A stretch of DNA of 6,303 nucleotides from Pseudomonadota bacterium (GTDB taxonomy: Bacteria > Pseudomonadota > Alphaproteobacteria > Rhizobiales > Xanthobacteraceae): positions 1 to 6,303 of the forward strand of contig JAEWBL010000309.1 of the NCBI GenBank assembly GCA_023391175.1, written 5' to 3'. The notes beneath the pieces were generated by a model. The model had not been told where the DNA came from. It made no database searches and saw only the letters and a program-made list of their open reading frames with translations. This document shows positions 1 through 6,107 of the stretch, piece after piece. The translations under genes were made by a program, and so were the position numbers. Positions within the stretch are counted from its first letter, which is position 1, and each line of letters begins with the position of its first letter.

Positions 1-96
1 GGGCGACGTGGAGAGCGGTTGGCGCTGGTCCCCCGGTTCGGCGCTCCGGCGGCGCGGTCGCTGGACCTGCGAACCTCGACGGGTTCCCCTCGCCGC

Positions 97-124
97 CTTG
101 CCTTTCCCTCGAAACCTGCTATAT
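97..124 (+). promoter_or_regulatory. Candidate housekeeping promoter for the rpsF cluster
   Basis: CTTGCC (97-102) and CTATAT (119-124) are separated by 16 nt. This is close to the alphaproteobacterial housekeeping sigma consensus (CTTGAC, about 17 nt, CTATAT). It is the most AT-rich -10-like site in the upstream region and would start transcription near 131, leaving a 200-nt untranslated leader. The assignment is by eye; the one mismatch in the -35 and the slightly short spacer leave room for doubt. Confidence 0.45.
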
Positions 125-261
125 GCCCCGCTTCCGTCGCACCCGGCCGGGGGCTGAACGGACGGTCTTCTTTTGCCGCGGCCCATCCCACGGGGTTGGC
201 CAAGGTCGAAGAGGGCAGGGCGAGAGCCCGTCGTCCCGTGTCCCCGCCTTCCGAGCTTCGC

Positions 262-321
262 GCCTTTCCGAAAGGCAAGAAGGGCTTGGCGCCGGTGGGC
301 GGAAGAGTGAAACCGAAAGGC
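262..321 (+). promoter_or_regulatory. rpsF leader hairpin with alternative pairing to the SD
   Basis: GCCTTT (262-267) and AAAGGC (271-276) form a 6-bp stem with a CCG loop. The 10-mer CCGAAAGGCA occurs twice, at 268-277 and 313-322, and the second copy contains the rpsF Shine-Dalgarno-like AAAGG (316-320). GCCTTTC (262-268) can therefore pair either locally or, over 7 bp, with GAAAGGC at 315-321, hiding the ribosome site. S6:S18 complexes are known to bind their own mRNA leaders in other bacteria, so a translational control element is plausible. That this is one is inference. Confidence 0.35.
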
Positions 322-330
322 AGTGAACAC

Positions 331-783
331 ATGCCGCTCTACGAGCACGTGTTCCTCGCGCGCCAGGACGTTACGGCGCAGCAGGTCGAGGAACTCACCA
401 CCCGTTTCAAGGGTGTCATCGAGGCGAATGGCGGCTCGGTCGGCAAGACCGAGTACTGGGGCGTGAAGTCCCTCACCTATCGCATCAACAAGAACCGCAA
501 GGCCCACTTCACCCTGCTCAACATCGACGCCCCCGCGGCGGCGGTGCAGGAGCTGGAGCGTCAGCAGCGCATCGACGAGGACGTCCTGCGCGTCCTCACC
601 CTGCGCGTCGAGGAGCACGAGGAGGGTCCCTCCGCCATGCTCCAGAAGCGTGACCGGGACGATCGTGGCGAGCGCGGAGAGCGTGGCGACCGCGGTGATC
701 GTGGTGACCGCTTCGGCGGCCGCGAGGATCGCCCGCGCCGTCCGCGTCCGACTGAAGAAGTGCAGGCCGAGGAGGAGAACTGA
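331..783 (+). CDS. rpsF: 30S ribosomal protein S6
   Basis: S6 binds the central domain of 16S rRNA as a heterodimer with S18 during assembly of the small-subunit platform. The 150-residue product begins [13 protein letters not shown] and shows the family's alternating strand-helix fold up to about residue 95, including [19 protein letters not shown] (42-60) and an LTLRVEE strand end (89-95). Residues 106-141 form a charged low-complexity tail with repeated ERG/DRG triplets, then an acidic end (EEVQAEEEN). The tail makes it longer than E. coli S6 (about 131-135 residues) and is probably disordered; extended tails are common in this group. The start at 331 was chosen because it matches the family's N-terminus and has GAAAGG at 315-320. 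The gene overlaps rpsR by one base. Confidence 0.97.
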   Translation: MPLYEHVFLARQDVTAQQVEELTTRFKGVIEANGGSVGKTEYWGVKSLTYRINKNRKAHFTLLNIDAPAAAVQELERQQRIDEDVLRVLTLRVEEHEEGPSAMLQKRDRDDRGERGERGDRGDRGDRFGGREDRPRRPRPTEEVQAEEEN

Positions 784-1043
784 TGGCTTTCGCATCGTCC
801 GGTGGCGCCGGCGGCGGTCAGCGCCGTCCCTTCTTCCGCCGTCGCAAGACCTGCCCCTTCTCCGGCCCGAACGCGCCGAAGATCGACTACAAGGATGTGC
901 GTCTCCTGCAGCGCTACATCTCCGAGCGCGGCAAGATCGTGCCCTCGCGCATCACGGCGGTCTCCGCCAAGAAGCAGCGCGAGCTGTCCGCCGCCATCAA
1001 GCGCGCGCGGTTCCTGGGCCTGCTGCCCTTCGTGATCCGCTGA
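783..1043 (+). CDS. rpsR: 30S ribosomal protein S18
   Basis: S18 partners S6 on the 30S platform near the mRNA exit. The 86-residue product has the family landmarks: a basic N-terminus [12 protein letters not shown] (17-28), [19 protein letters not shown] (34-52), then the RNA-binding [30 protein letters not shown] (54-83). Only one cysteine (Cys24) is present, so this is not a paired-cysteine zinc-binding version. The start codon shares its A with the rpsF stop (TGATG), and GGAGGAG at 771-777 sits 5 nt upstream, so the two genes are very probably translationally coupled, giving matched amounts of the two partners. A hairpin follows 20 nt after the stop. Confidence 0.97.
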   Translation: MAFASSGGAGGGQRRPFFRRRKTCPFSGPNAPKIDYKDVRLLQRYISERGKIVPSRITAVSAKKQRELSAAIKRARFLGLLPFVIR

Positions 1044-1062
1044 TCGCGTGATCCTTTGATCC

Positions 1063-1097
1063 GGTTCGCCCTCCTCCGGGAGGGCGAACCTGTTTCT
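1063..1097 (+). terminator. Hairpin terminator after rpsR
   Basis: GGTTCGCCCTCC (1063-1074) pairs perfectly with GGAGGGCGAACC (1079-1090) around a TCCG tetraloop, giving an uninterrupted 12-bp stem. It is followed by TGTTTCT (1091-1097), a short, interrupted T run. The stem is strong and placed 20 nt past the rpsR stop, as expected of an intrinsic terminator. The weak T tract suggests partial termination, with some transcripts reading through to the membrane protein and rplI, or a 3'-end stabilising role. Confidence 0.65.
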
Positions 1098-1185
1098 AGA
1101 AGACGCGCTTCGGGGAATGACCCCCGGAACGTCTGCTGGGGCGGCAAGGCCGCCTCTAACCGCACCCGCGGGACAGCTTGTCGAG

Positions 1186-2154
1186 ATGGTGTACCTTCTT
1201 CTCACAGGCGTGGCTGCCGGCCTCGCATCTGCCCTTCTTGCCGCCGGAGCCGCGGCGGGATCGGCGCTGGCCGTGCCCCTGTTCTATCTCTCGCCCCTTC
1301 CGGTGATGATCGCCGGCATCGCCTTCTCGCCGCTCTCGGCGCTGGTGGCGGTTCTCGTGGGCGGGGCGGGGATCGGCCTCGCCTTCGGCGGCAGCCTCGT
1401 CCTCACCTACGCGGTCAGCATCGGCGGACCGGCCTTCGCCTTGTCCTATGCCGCCATGCTCGCACGGCCCGATCCGGCCGGCCGCGACGGGCTGGTGTGG
1501 TTCCCGGTGGGTGGGCTGGTGCTGCTCTCCGCCGCCGTCTCGACCCTCGCCGTCATCATCGCCCTGTTCGCCGTCGCCGGTGACTACGAGAGCTATCGCC
1601 GCGCGGCGGTGGCCATGTTCGTGGTGATGTACGAGGCGTTCGTGTCGGGTCAGATGCTGCCCGGCAGCAAGCCCCAGGCCGATGCCCAGGTCCTGGGCGC
1701 GGCCTTCGCGCACATGCTGCCCGCCATGGTGGCGGTGGCGGCCATGGTCTCGCAGCTCGTCTGCCTCTATCTCGCGGCCCGCGCCGCGCTGATCTCCGGC
1801 CGCCTCAGGCGTCCGTGGCCGACTTTGTCGGCCTTCCGCCTGCCGCCCGTCACCTCGCTGGTGCTGGCGGTGGCGATCGCCTTGTCCATGGCCGGGGCGA
1901 TGCTGGGGCTGTCCGCCTCCGCCGCGGCCGCGACACTGGTGTGCGCCTACGCGCTGGCGGGCTTCGCCGTGGTCCATGCGGTGACCATCGGCCATTCGGC
2001 CCGCTTCCTCATCCTCGCCGGGCTGTGGCTCACCGCCGCCGTGTTCAGCTGGCCGATCCTCGCCATGGCGCTGCTCGGCTTCGCCGACGCCATGTTCGAC
2101 TTCCGCTCGCGCATGGGCTCCGGGCAAAGCCCGCCCGCCGCGAACGACCGCTGA
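1186..2154 (+). CDS. DUF2232 family polytopic membrane protein
   Basis: This is an uncharacterised integral inner-membrane protein; I recognise it as DUF2232 from its hydrophobic pattern, its place between rpsR and rplI, and a C-terminal [14 protein letters not shown] motif (residues 297-309 region). No enzymatic motif is visible. The 322-residue product has about eight to nine hydrophobic segments (roughly residues 2-22, 27-47, 49-70, 73-92, 105-131, 172-200, 222-243, 245-268 and 272-300), a hydrophilic loop near 132-170 and a short polar tail. I chose the ATG at 1186 because the protein then begins directly with its first membrane segment. An in-frame ATG at 1117 would add 23 polar residues, but its only GGGGA directly abuts the start codon. 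Neither start has a strong Shine-Dalgarno; GGGACAG at 1170-1176 precedes 1186. Its role is unknown. Confidence 0.85.
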   Translation: MVYLLLTGVAAGLASALLAAGAAAGSALAVPLFYLSPLPVMIAGIAFSPLSALVAVLVGGAGIGLAFGGSLVLTYAVSIGGPAFALSYAAMLARPDPAGRDGLVWFPVGGLVLLSAAVSTLAVIIALFAVAGDYESYRRAAVAMFVVMYEAFVSGQMLPGSKPQADAQVLGAAFAHMLPAMVAVAAMVSQLVCLYLAARAALISGRLRRPWPTLSAFRLPPVTSLVLAVAIALSMAGAMLGLSASAAAATLVCAYALAGFAVVHAVTIGHSARFLILAGLWLTAAVFSWPILAMALLGFADAMFDFRSRMGSGQSPPAANDR

Positions 2155-2194
2155 AATTCAACGAAATCCAACGATCAGAGACAGGAGAAACAAA

Positions 2195-2776
2195 ATGGAC
2201 GTCATTCTTCTCGAGCGCGTCGCCAAGCTCGGCCAGATGGGCGAAGTGGTGAAGGTCAAGGACGGCTTCGCCCGCAACTTCCTGCTGCCCAACGGCAAGG
2301 CCCTGCGCGCCACCAAGGCGAACAAGGACCGCTTCGAGACCATGAAGATCGAGCTCGAGGCCCGCAACCTGGAGCGCCGCAAGGACGCCGAGGCGGTGGC
2401 CGAGAAGCTCGCCGGCCAGGCCGTCATCATGATCCGTCAGGCGGGCGAGAGCGGCCAGCTCTACGGCTCGGTGTCCACCCGCGACATCGCCGAGGGCTTC
2501 ACCGCCGCCGGCTTCAGCCTGGACCGCGGCCAGATCGTGCTGAACCACCCCATCAAGACCCTGGGCCTGCACACCGTGCCGGTGAGCCTGCACCCCGAGG
2601 TCGAGGTGACCGTGCAGGTCAACGTCGCCCGCAACGCGGAAGAGGCCGAGCGCCAGGCCCGCGGCGAGGACGTGCGCACCGCCCGTGACGAGGACGCCGA
2701 GATCGAGGCCGAGCTCGCCATCGAGCGCGCCGCCGTGGCCGCCGAAGTCGCCGCCGAGGAAGGCGAGGAAGCCTGA
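2195..2776 (+). CDS. rplI: 50S ribosomal protein L9
   Basis: L9 binds 23S rRNA domain V at the base of the L1 stalk and projects a second globular domain by a long helix; it influences frame maintenance. The N-domain signature is complete: G13xxG16, V21, G24-F25, N28-F29-L30, G34, A36 and T40. A connecting helix rich in charged residues follows (about 41-75), and the C-domain carries [14 protein letters not shown] (87-100). At 193 residues it exceeds E. coli L9 (149) because of an Ala/Glu-rich tail after about residue 148, a common form in Alphaproteobacteria. AGGAG (2183-2187) stands 7 nt before the ATG. It lies 40 nt after the DUF2232 gene with no terminator between, so the two are probably co-transcribed. 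Confidence 0.97.
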   Translation: MDVILLERVAKLGQMGEVVKVKDGFARNFLLPNGKALRATKANKDRFETMKIELEARNLERRKDAEAVAEKLAGQAVIMIRQAGESGQLYGSVSTRDIAEGFTAAGFSLDRGQIVLNHPIKTLGLHTVPVSLHPEVEVTVQVNVARNAEEAERQARGEDVRTARDEDAEIEAELAIERAAVAAEVAAEEGEEA

Positions 2777-2831
2777 TTTCGGCCTGAGGCCAGCGGCACC
2801 GGCGCCCCGGCGCCGGCCGTCAGCGTTTCCT

Positions 2832-2872
2832 ACGGCGTCCCGGCCTAATCCGCCGGGGCGCCGTTTTCGTTT
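2832..2872 (+). terminator. Intrinsic terminator after rplI
   Basis: CGGCGTCCCGGC (2833-2844) pairs with GCCGGGGCGCCG (2852-2863) over 12 bp with one G-U wobble and a 7-nt loop; A2832-T2864 can extend the stem. It runs directly into TTTTCGTTT (2864-2872). This is the best intrinsic terminator in the window and closes the ribosomal cluster. An upstream near-copy of the left arm (2800-2811) could compete for the right arm. Confidence 0.8.
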
Positions 2873-3105
2873 GGGGCGGGGAGGGGCGGGATCGCCCCCG
2901 CCGGTCAAATCGCCGCGTGCCGTATTGCGGTGCCGCACGCTTGGTGGTTTCATTTCTCCGTTGCGGCGCTTCAGGCAGGGAACTTCGGGTCGCAGGGGGT
3001 GGCCCGTACTTATCCTTGCGCCGCGCGTTGGTGCCCGGTCCCCTTGTATCCAAGCACCAGCGCAGGCGTTGCCGGGAAGCGGGAAAGGATCGAGCGGGCG
3101 AGCGT

Positions 3106-3110
3106 GGAGG
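3106..3110 (+). promoter_or_regulatory. Shine-Dalgarno that sets the cfa start
   Basis: GGAGG lies 6 nt before the ATG at 3117. The reading frame is open far upstream with no stop, so this site, together with the point where family similarity starts, decides the start codon. Confidence 0.75.
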
Positions 3111-3116
3111 CGGCCG

Positions 3117-4391
3117 ATGGACCGGTTGCTGGAAACACTGCTGCGACGCGTCATCGTCGATGGCGCGCTGAAGGTCACGACGGCCTCCGGCCAGAGCTTC
3201 ACCGTGAACGGTTCTCCCCGCGCCGGCCCGCCCCGAACGCCGCTTGCCGTCCGCTTCACCTGCGCGGAAGCCGAGCGCGGCATCGTCATCGATCCCGAGC
3301 TGAGGCTCGGCGAGGCCTATATGGAAGGCACGCTGGTGATGGAGGACGGCAGCATCGCCGATCTCCTCGCCTTGCTCATGTCCCAGCCCGCCGCCTTCAA
3401 TCCGAGCGTACCGGCCAAGGCATTCCATGTGCTGCGGCGGCTCGGGCGGCGCATCGCCCAGTTCAACCCGCGCGAGACGGCGCGCCGCAACGTGGCGCAC
3501 CATTACGACATCGACGGGCGGCTCTATTCCCTCTTCCTCGATCACGACCGGCAATACAGCTGCGCCTATTTCGAGCATGCGGGGCAGAGCCTCGACGACG
3601 CCCAGCTCGCCAAGAAGCGGCATGTGGCGGCCAAGCTCGTGCTGGACCGGCCGGGGCTCCGGGTGCTCGACATCGGCTCCGGCTGGGGCGGGCTCGCCCT
3701 CTATCTCGCCGAGATGGCGGGGGCGGAGGTCTCAGGCGTCACCCTCTCGCAGGAGCAGCTCACGCTCGCCACCGCCCGCGCCGACGAGCGGGGCATGGCG
3801 GGGCAGGTGTCATTCGCCCTGCAGGACTATCGCGACGTGGAGGGGCCGTTCGATCGCATCGGCTCGGTGGGCATGTTCGAGCATGTGGGCGTGGACCACT
3901 ACGGCGCCTTCTTCCGCAAGGCGCACAGCCTGCTGAAGGACGACGGGGTGATGCTGTTGCATGCCATCGGCCGCTCCGACCCGCCGGGCGTCACCAACCC
4001 GTTCATCGCCAAATACATCTTCCCCGGCGGCTACATCCCGGCCTTGTCGGAAGTCACGCCGCACATCGAGAAGAGCGGGCTGGTCGTCACCGACATCGAG
4101 CTGCTGCGGCTGCATTACGCCGAAACGCTGAAGGCCTGGCGCCAGCGCTTCCGCGCCCGCTGGGAGGAGGCGGCGCGGCTTACCGACGAGCGCTTCTGCC
4201 GCATGTGGGAATTCTATCTCGCCGCCAGCGAGATGGGCTTCCGCCACCAGGGCCTGAACGTGTTCCAGATCCAGCTTGCCCGCCGGCAGGATGCCGTGCC
4301 CCTCACGCGCGGCTACATCGCCGAGGCGGAAGCACGGCTCAGAAGGGAGGAAGCCGCCCACGGCATGCCGCTGCGGCTGGCAGGGGAATAG
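3117..4391 (+). CDS. cfa: Cyclopropane-fatty-acyl-phospholipid synthase
   Basis: The enzyme transfers a methylene group from S-adenosylmethionine across the cis double bond of unsaturated acyl chains in membrane phospholipids, typically on entry to stationary phase or under acid stress. The 424-residue product has an N-terminal lipid-binding-type domain (about 1-120, with LGEAYMEG at 64-71) and a class I methyltransferase domain. The SAM motif is VLDIGSGWGGLA (183-194). Family active-site landmarks are all present: YSCAYF with Cys149, MFEHVG with Glu255, LLHAIG with His282, and HYAETLKAW with Tyr334; by family comparison these correspond to the bicarbonate-site Cys, Glu, His and Tyr of E. coli Cfa. 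FPGGYIP (302-308) is also typical. It therefore looks full-length and active. It stands alone, after the rplI terminator, and converges with the antiporter gene. Confidence 0.95.
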   Translation: MDRLLETLLRRVIVDGALKVTTASGQSFTVNGSPRAGPPRTPLAVRFTCAEAERGIVIDPELRLGEAYMEGTLVMEDGSIADLLALLMSQPAAFNPSVPAKAFHVLRRLGRRIAQFNPRETARRNVAHHYDIDGRLYSLFLDHDRQYSCAYFEHAGQSLDDAQLAKKRHVAAKLVLDRPGLRVLDIGSGWGGLALYLAEMAGAEVSGVTLSQEQLTLATARADERGMAGQVSFALQDYRDVEGPFDRIGSVGMFEHVGVDHYGAFFRKAHSLLKDDGVMLLHAIGRSDPPGVTNPFIAKYIFPGGYIPALSEVTPHIEKSGLVVTDIELLRLHYAETLKAWRQRFRARWEEAARLTDERFCRMWEFYLAASEMGFRHQGLNVFQIQLARRQDAVPLTRGYIAEAEARLRREEAAHGMPLRLAGE

Positions 4392-4420
4392 GGGGCGTTG
4401 CGGCGCCGCGCTGAGGTAGG

Positions 4421-4495
4421 GCCCAAGTGCGCGGCGCCCAAGTGCGCGGCGCCCAAGTGCGCGGCGCCCAGGTGCGCGGCGCCCAGGTGTGTGGC
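4421..4495. repeat. Five tandem copies of a 15-bp repeat
   Basis: Five head-to-tail units occupy 4421-4435, 4436-4450, 4451-4465, 4466-4480 and 4481-4495. The first three are identical, GCCCAAGTGCGCGGC. The fourth has one change (AAG to AGG) and the fifth has the same change plus two more (GTGTGTGGC). The array starts 30 nt after the cfa stop and lies between two convergent genes. Because the unit is a multiple of three it gives open but meaningless pentapeptide repeats in several frames on both strands. It is a minisatellite-like array; function is unknown. Confidence 0.9.
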
Positions 4496-4500
4496 CGTCG

Positions 4501-4521
4501 CCCTCCGGCTTGACCGGAGGG
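4501..4521. repeat. REP-like palindrome, copy 1
   Basis: CCCTCCGG (4501-4508) pairs perfectly with CCGGAGGG (4514-4521) around CTTGA. The core CCGGCTTGACCGG resembles dispersed palindromes that are common between genes in Alphaproteobacteria. It is inverted relative to copy 2. It has no T run on either strand, so it is not a canonical intrinsic terminator, though a hairpin here could limit readthrough from cfa or protect its 3' end. Confidence 0.75.
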
Positions 4522-4554
4522 CCCATGGTGCCGCCGGCGCATCTGGCGGGATGG

Positions 4555-4577
4555 GTGCTCCGGTCAAGCCGGAGCAC
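4555..4577. repeat. REP-like palindrome, copy 2 (inverted)
   Basis: GTGCTCCGG (4555-4563) pairs perfectly with CCGGAGCAC (4569-4577) around TCAAG, the reverse complement of the loop of copy 1. Taken as a pair, 4503-4526 and 4551-4574 form a 24-bp inverted repeat matching at 22 positions with a 24-nt spacer, a BIME-like arrangement. It ends 29 nt from the antiporter stop and may act as its 3'-end structure. Confidence 0.75.
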
Positions 4578-4606
4578 GCCGGCGGTCTTGGCCCTTGGCC
4601 CGCCCC

Positions 4607-6061
4607 TCAGACGAAATACAGCCAGGTGATGAAGGCGAAGGGCGGCAGCAGGAAGGTGAAGGACCACGCCATGTAGCCGAAGAAGCTCGGCATCTTCACC
4701 CCGCGGTGGCGGGCGATGGAGAGCACCATGAAGTTCGGCGCGTTGCCGATATAGGTGAGCGCGCCCATGAACACCGCGCCGGCCGAGATGGCTTCCAGCG
4801 TCACCGCCAGCGGCCCCATCAGCTGGTGGGGATCGCCGCCGGCGAGGTTGAAGAACACGAGATAGGTCGGCGCGTTGTCGAGGAAGGCGGAGAGCGCGCC
4901 CGTAAGCCAGAAGTACCAGACGTTCACCGGCTGCCCGTCCGATCCGGTGACGAGGTTGACCAGCGGGGCGAGCGCGCCGCTGGTGCCGGCCTTGAGGATG
5001 GCGATCACCGGGATGATGGTGAGGAAGATGGCGGCAAACAGCTTTGCCACTTCCAGGATGGGCTCCCAGTCGAAGCCGTTGCGCTCGCGCACCAGCGCCG
5101 GGGTGATGGCGAGCGAGATCAGCGCGAACACGATCAGCAGCACGTCCCGCACCACCCACTGCAGCTCCACATGGGTGCCGTAGACGTCGAAATTGATGCC
5201 GGGCTTCCACAGGGCCGAGATGAGGATGGCGCCGATGATGCCGCCCAGCAGCGGCACGTTCTGCGCGCCACGCAGGCCGAGGCCCTCGGTGGAGGGAGTC
5301 GGGTCCGGCGGATGGCGGATGATCTCGTCCTCGCGGGAATAGAAGAAGCGGTCGAGCAGGTAGAAGGCGACGAGCAGGATGGCCACGATCACCGCCGTGT
5401 CATGCAGCAGGTGGGTGGTGGTCCAGAAGAAGTTCACGCCCTTCAGGAAGCCCAGGAACAAGGGCGGGTCGCCGAGCGGCGTCAGCGAGCCGCCGATGTT
5501 CGAAACGAGGAAGATGAAGAACACCACCGTGTGCACATTGTGCCGCCGGTTGTCGTTGGCGCGCAGCAGCGGGCGGATCAGCACCATGGAGGCGCCGGTG
5601 GTGCCGATCAGGCTGGCGATGACCGTGCCGATGGCGAGGATCACCGTGTTGACCAGCGGCGTGCCCTTGAGATTGCCGGTGACGAGGATGCCGCCGGACA
5701 CGGTGAACAGGGCGAACAGCAGGATGATGAAGGGGATGTATTCGAGCAGCGCGGTATGCACCACCTCGTGCGCCGTCGCGGACGGGCCGTAGGTGAGCGA
5801 GAAGGGCACCGCGAAGGCCAGCGCCCAGAACAGCGCGACCTTGCCGTAATGGTGGTGCCAGAAGTGGGGCGCGAGCAACGGGAAGAGGGCGATCGACAGC
5901 AGCATACCGGCGAAGGGAATGCCCCAGAGCAGCGGCAGCGTGGCGCCGTTGAGGCTGGGCACGCCGTCGGCCGCAAGCGCCGGCGCGGCTGTGAGGGTGG
6001 TCAGGAGGAGTGTTGCGGCAACTCCCAAAGCGACCCTCATCCCGCGACCCGGCGCCATCAT
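4607..6061 (-). CDS. Sodium:proton antiporter, citrate-transporter superfamily
   Basis: This is a polytopic inner-membrane carrier of the ion-transporter superfamily, of the CitMHS/NhaD-like type usually annotated as sodium:proton antiporter; the true substrate cannot be read from the sequence. The 484-residue product opens with a signal peptide (basic GRGMR, hydrophobic 10-23, likely cleavage after ALA at 28-30). About eleven membrane segments follow. Family motifs are GTTGASMVLIRP (153-164), SNIGGSLTPLGDPP (187-200), SAFLDNAPTYL (391-401) and TYIGNAPN (436-443), which look like the paired re-entrant/discontinuous-helix motifs of two structural repeats. GGAGGG (6072-6067) selects the ATG at 6061 (spacing 5) or the adjacent ATG at 6058 (spacing 8). 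The open frame upstream of 6061 has no such support. It is convergent with cfa. Confidence 0.88.
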   Translation of the reverse strand: MMAPGRGMRVALGVAATLLLTTLTAAPALAADGVPSLNGATLPLLWGIPFAGMLLSIALFPLLAPHFWHHHYGKVALFWALAFAVPFSLTYGPSATAHEVVHTALLEYIPFIILLFALFTVSGGILVTGNLKGTPLVNTVILAIGTVIASLIGTTGASMVLIRPLLRANDNRRHNVHTVVFFIFLVSNIGGSLTPLGDPPLFLGFLKGVNFFWTTTHLLHDTAVIVAILLVAFYLLDRFFYSREDEIIRHPPDPTPSTEGLGLRGAQNVPLLGGIIGAILISALWKPGINFDVYGTHVELQWVVRDVLLIVFALISLAITPALVRERNGFDWEPILEVAKLFAAIFLTIIPVIAILKAGTSGALAPLVNLVTGSDGQPVNVWYFWLTGALSAFLDNAPTYLVFFNLAGGDPHQLMGPLAVTLEAISAGAVFMGALTYIGNAPNFMVLSIARHRGVKMPSFFGYMAWSFTFLLPPFAFITWLYFV

Positions 6062-6066
6062 CGCCA

Positions 6067-6090
6067 CCCTCCAGATTGCTGTGCCTGGAG
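6067..6090 (-). promoter_or_regulatory. Antiporter Shine-Dalgarno within a possible hairpin
   Basis: On the minus strand the strong site GGAGGG (6072-6067) fixes the start of the antiporter at 6061 or 6058. The same bases lie in an inverted repeat: CTCCAG (6090-6085) can pair with CTGGAG (6074-6069) across a 10-nt loop, covering most of the site. Whether the transcript includes the upstream arm is unknown because no promoter is certain. Confidence 0.45.
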
Positions 6091-6107
6091 TTTGATGGAC
6101 GATGGGC

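Larger units (their letters stand above)
1..330. other. Non-coding region and leader upstream of rpsF
   Basis: This stretch holds no gene I can support. The rpsF reading frame stays open upstream to about position 19, but that extension has low-complexity Arg/Ala/Pro/Gly composition and no resemblance to S6, whose family starts at the Met at 331. Positions 1-96 carry no recognisable signal. A candidate promoter lies at 97-124, so the transcript would have a leader of about 200 nt. The leader looks structured: a CCGTC/GACGG stem (134-138 with 161-165) encloses the palindrome CCCGGCCGGG (142-151), a GGGC-GAGA-GCCC hairpin with a GNRA-type loop lies at 218-229, and GCCTTT-CCG-AAAGGC lies at 262-276. 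In related bacteria the fab genes often lie divergently upstream of rpsF, but nothing here shows that. Confidence 0.6.
2777..3116. other. Intergenic region between rplI and cfa
   Basis: These 340 bases hold no supportable gene. The first 100 contain a CCGGCGC/GCGCCGG hairpin (2799-2816) and the intrinsic terminator. Beyond it are a GGGGCG-GGAT-CGCCCC hairpin (2883-2898) and a GCGTGC/GCACGC inverted repeat (2915-2920 with 2935-2940). The cfa promoter must lie between about 2873 and 3100, but I see no convincing -35/-10 pair; TACTTAT at 3007-3013 is the nearest -10-like site and lacks a good -35. Confidence 0.55.

Noticed and set aside
19..330. In-frame N-terminal extension of rpsF
   Set aside because: The extension is low-complexity and unlike S6; the family N-terminus begins exactly at 331, and the region contains the probable promoter.
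1033..1062. Four TGATC motifs spaced 8, 8 and 9 nt at the rpsR end
   Set aside because: Short and partly coding; too weak to call an element.
1117..1185. Earlier ATG start for the DUF2232 protein
   Set aside because: It adds 23 polar residues before the first membrane segment and has no properly spaced ribosome site. It remains possible.
1156..2127. Minus-strand open frame opposite the DUF2232 gene
   Set aside because: His/Gly/Arg/Glu-rich shadow of a hydrophobic coding strand.
2685..3116. In-frame extension of cfa upstream into rplI
   Set aside because: It would overlap rplI and the terminator; the GGAGG at 3106-3110 and family similarity place the start at 3117.
2045..3289. Long open frame on the minus strand across rplI
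   Set aside because: It is antisense to a certain gene, its Gly/His/Leu/Ala-rich composition is what high-GC codon bias produces, and it crosses the terminator.
4421..4495. CRISPR array
   Set aside because: Units are contiguous 15-mers with no spacers and no cas genes nearby.
4313..4567. Small repeat-containing proteins on either strand across the tandem repeat
   Set aside because: They are open only because the 15-bp unit is a multiple of three; no ribosome site or family resemblance. Peptides such as GPPVKPEG are REP-derived translations.
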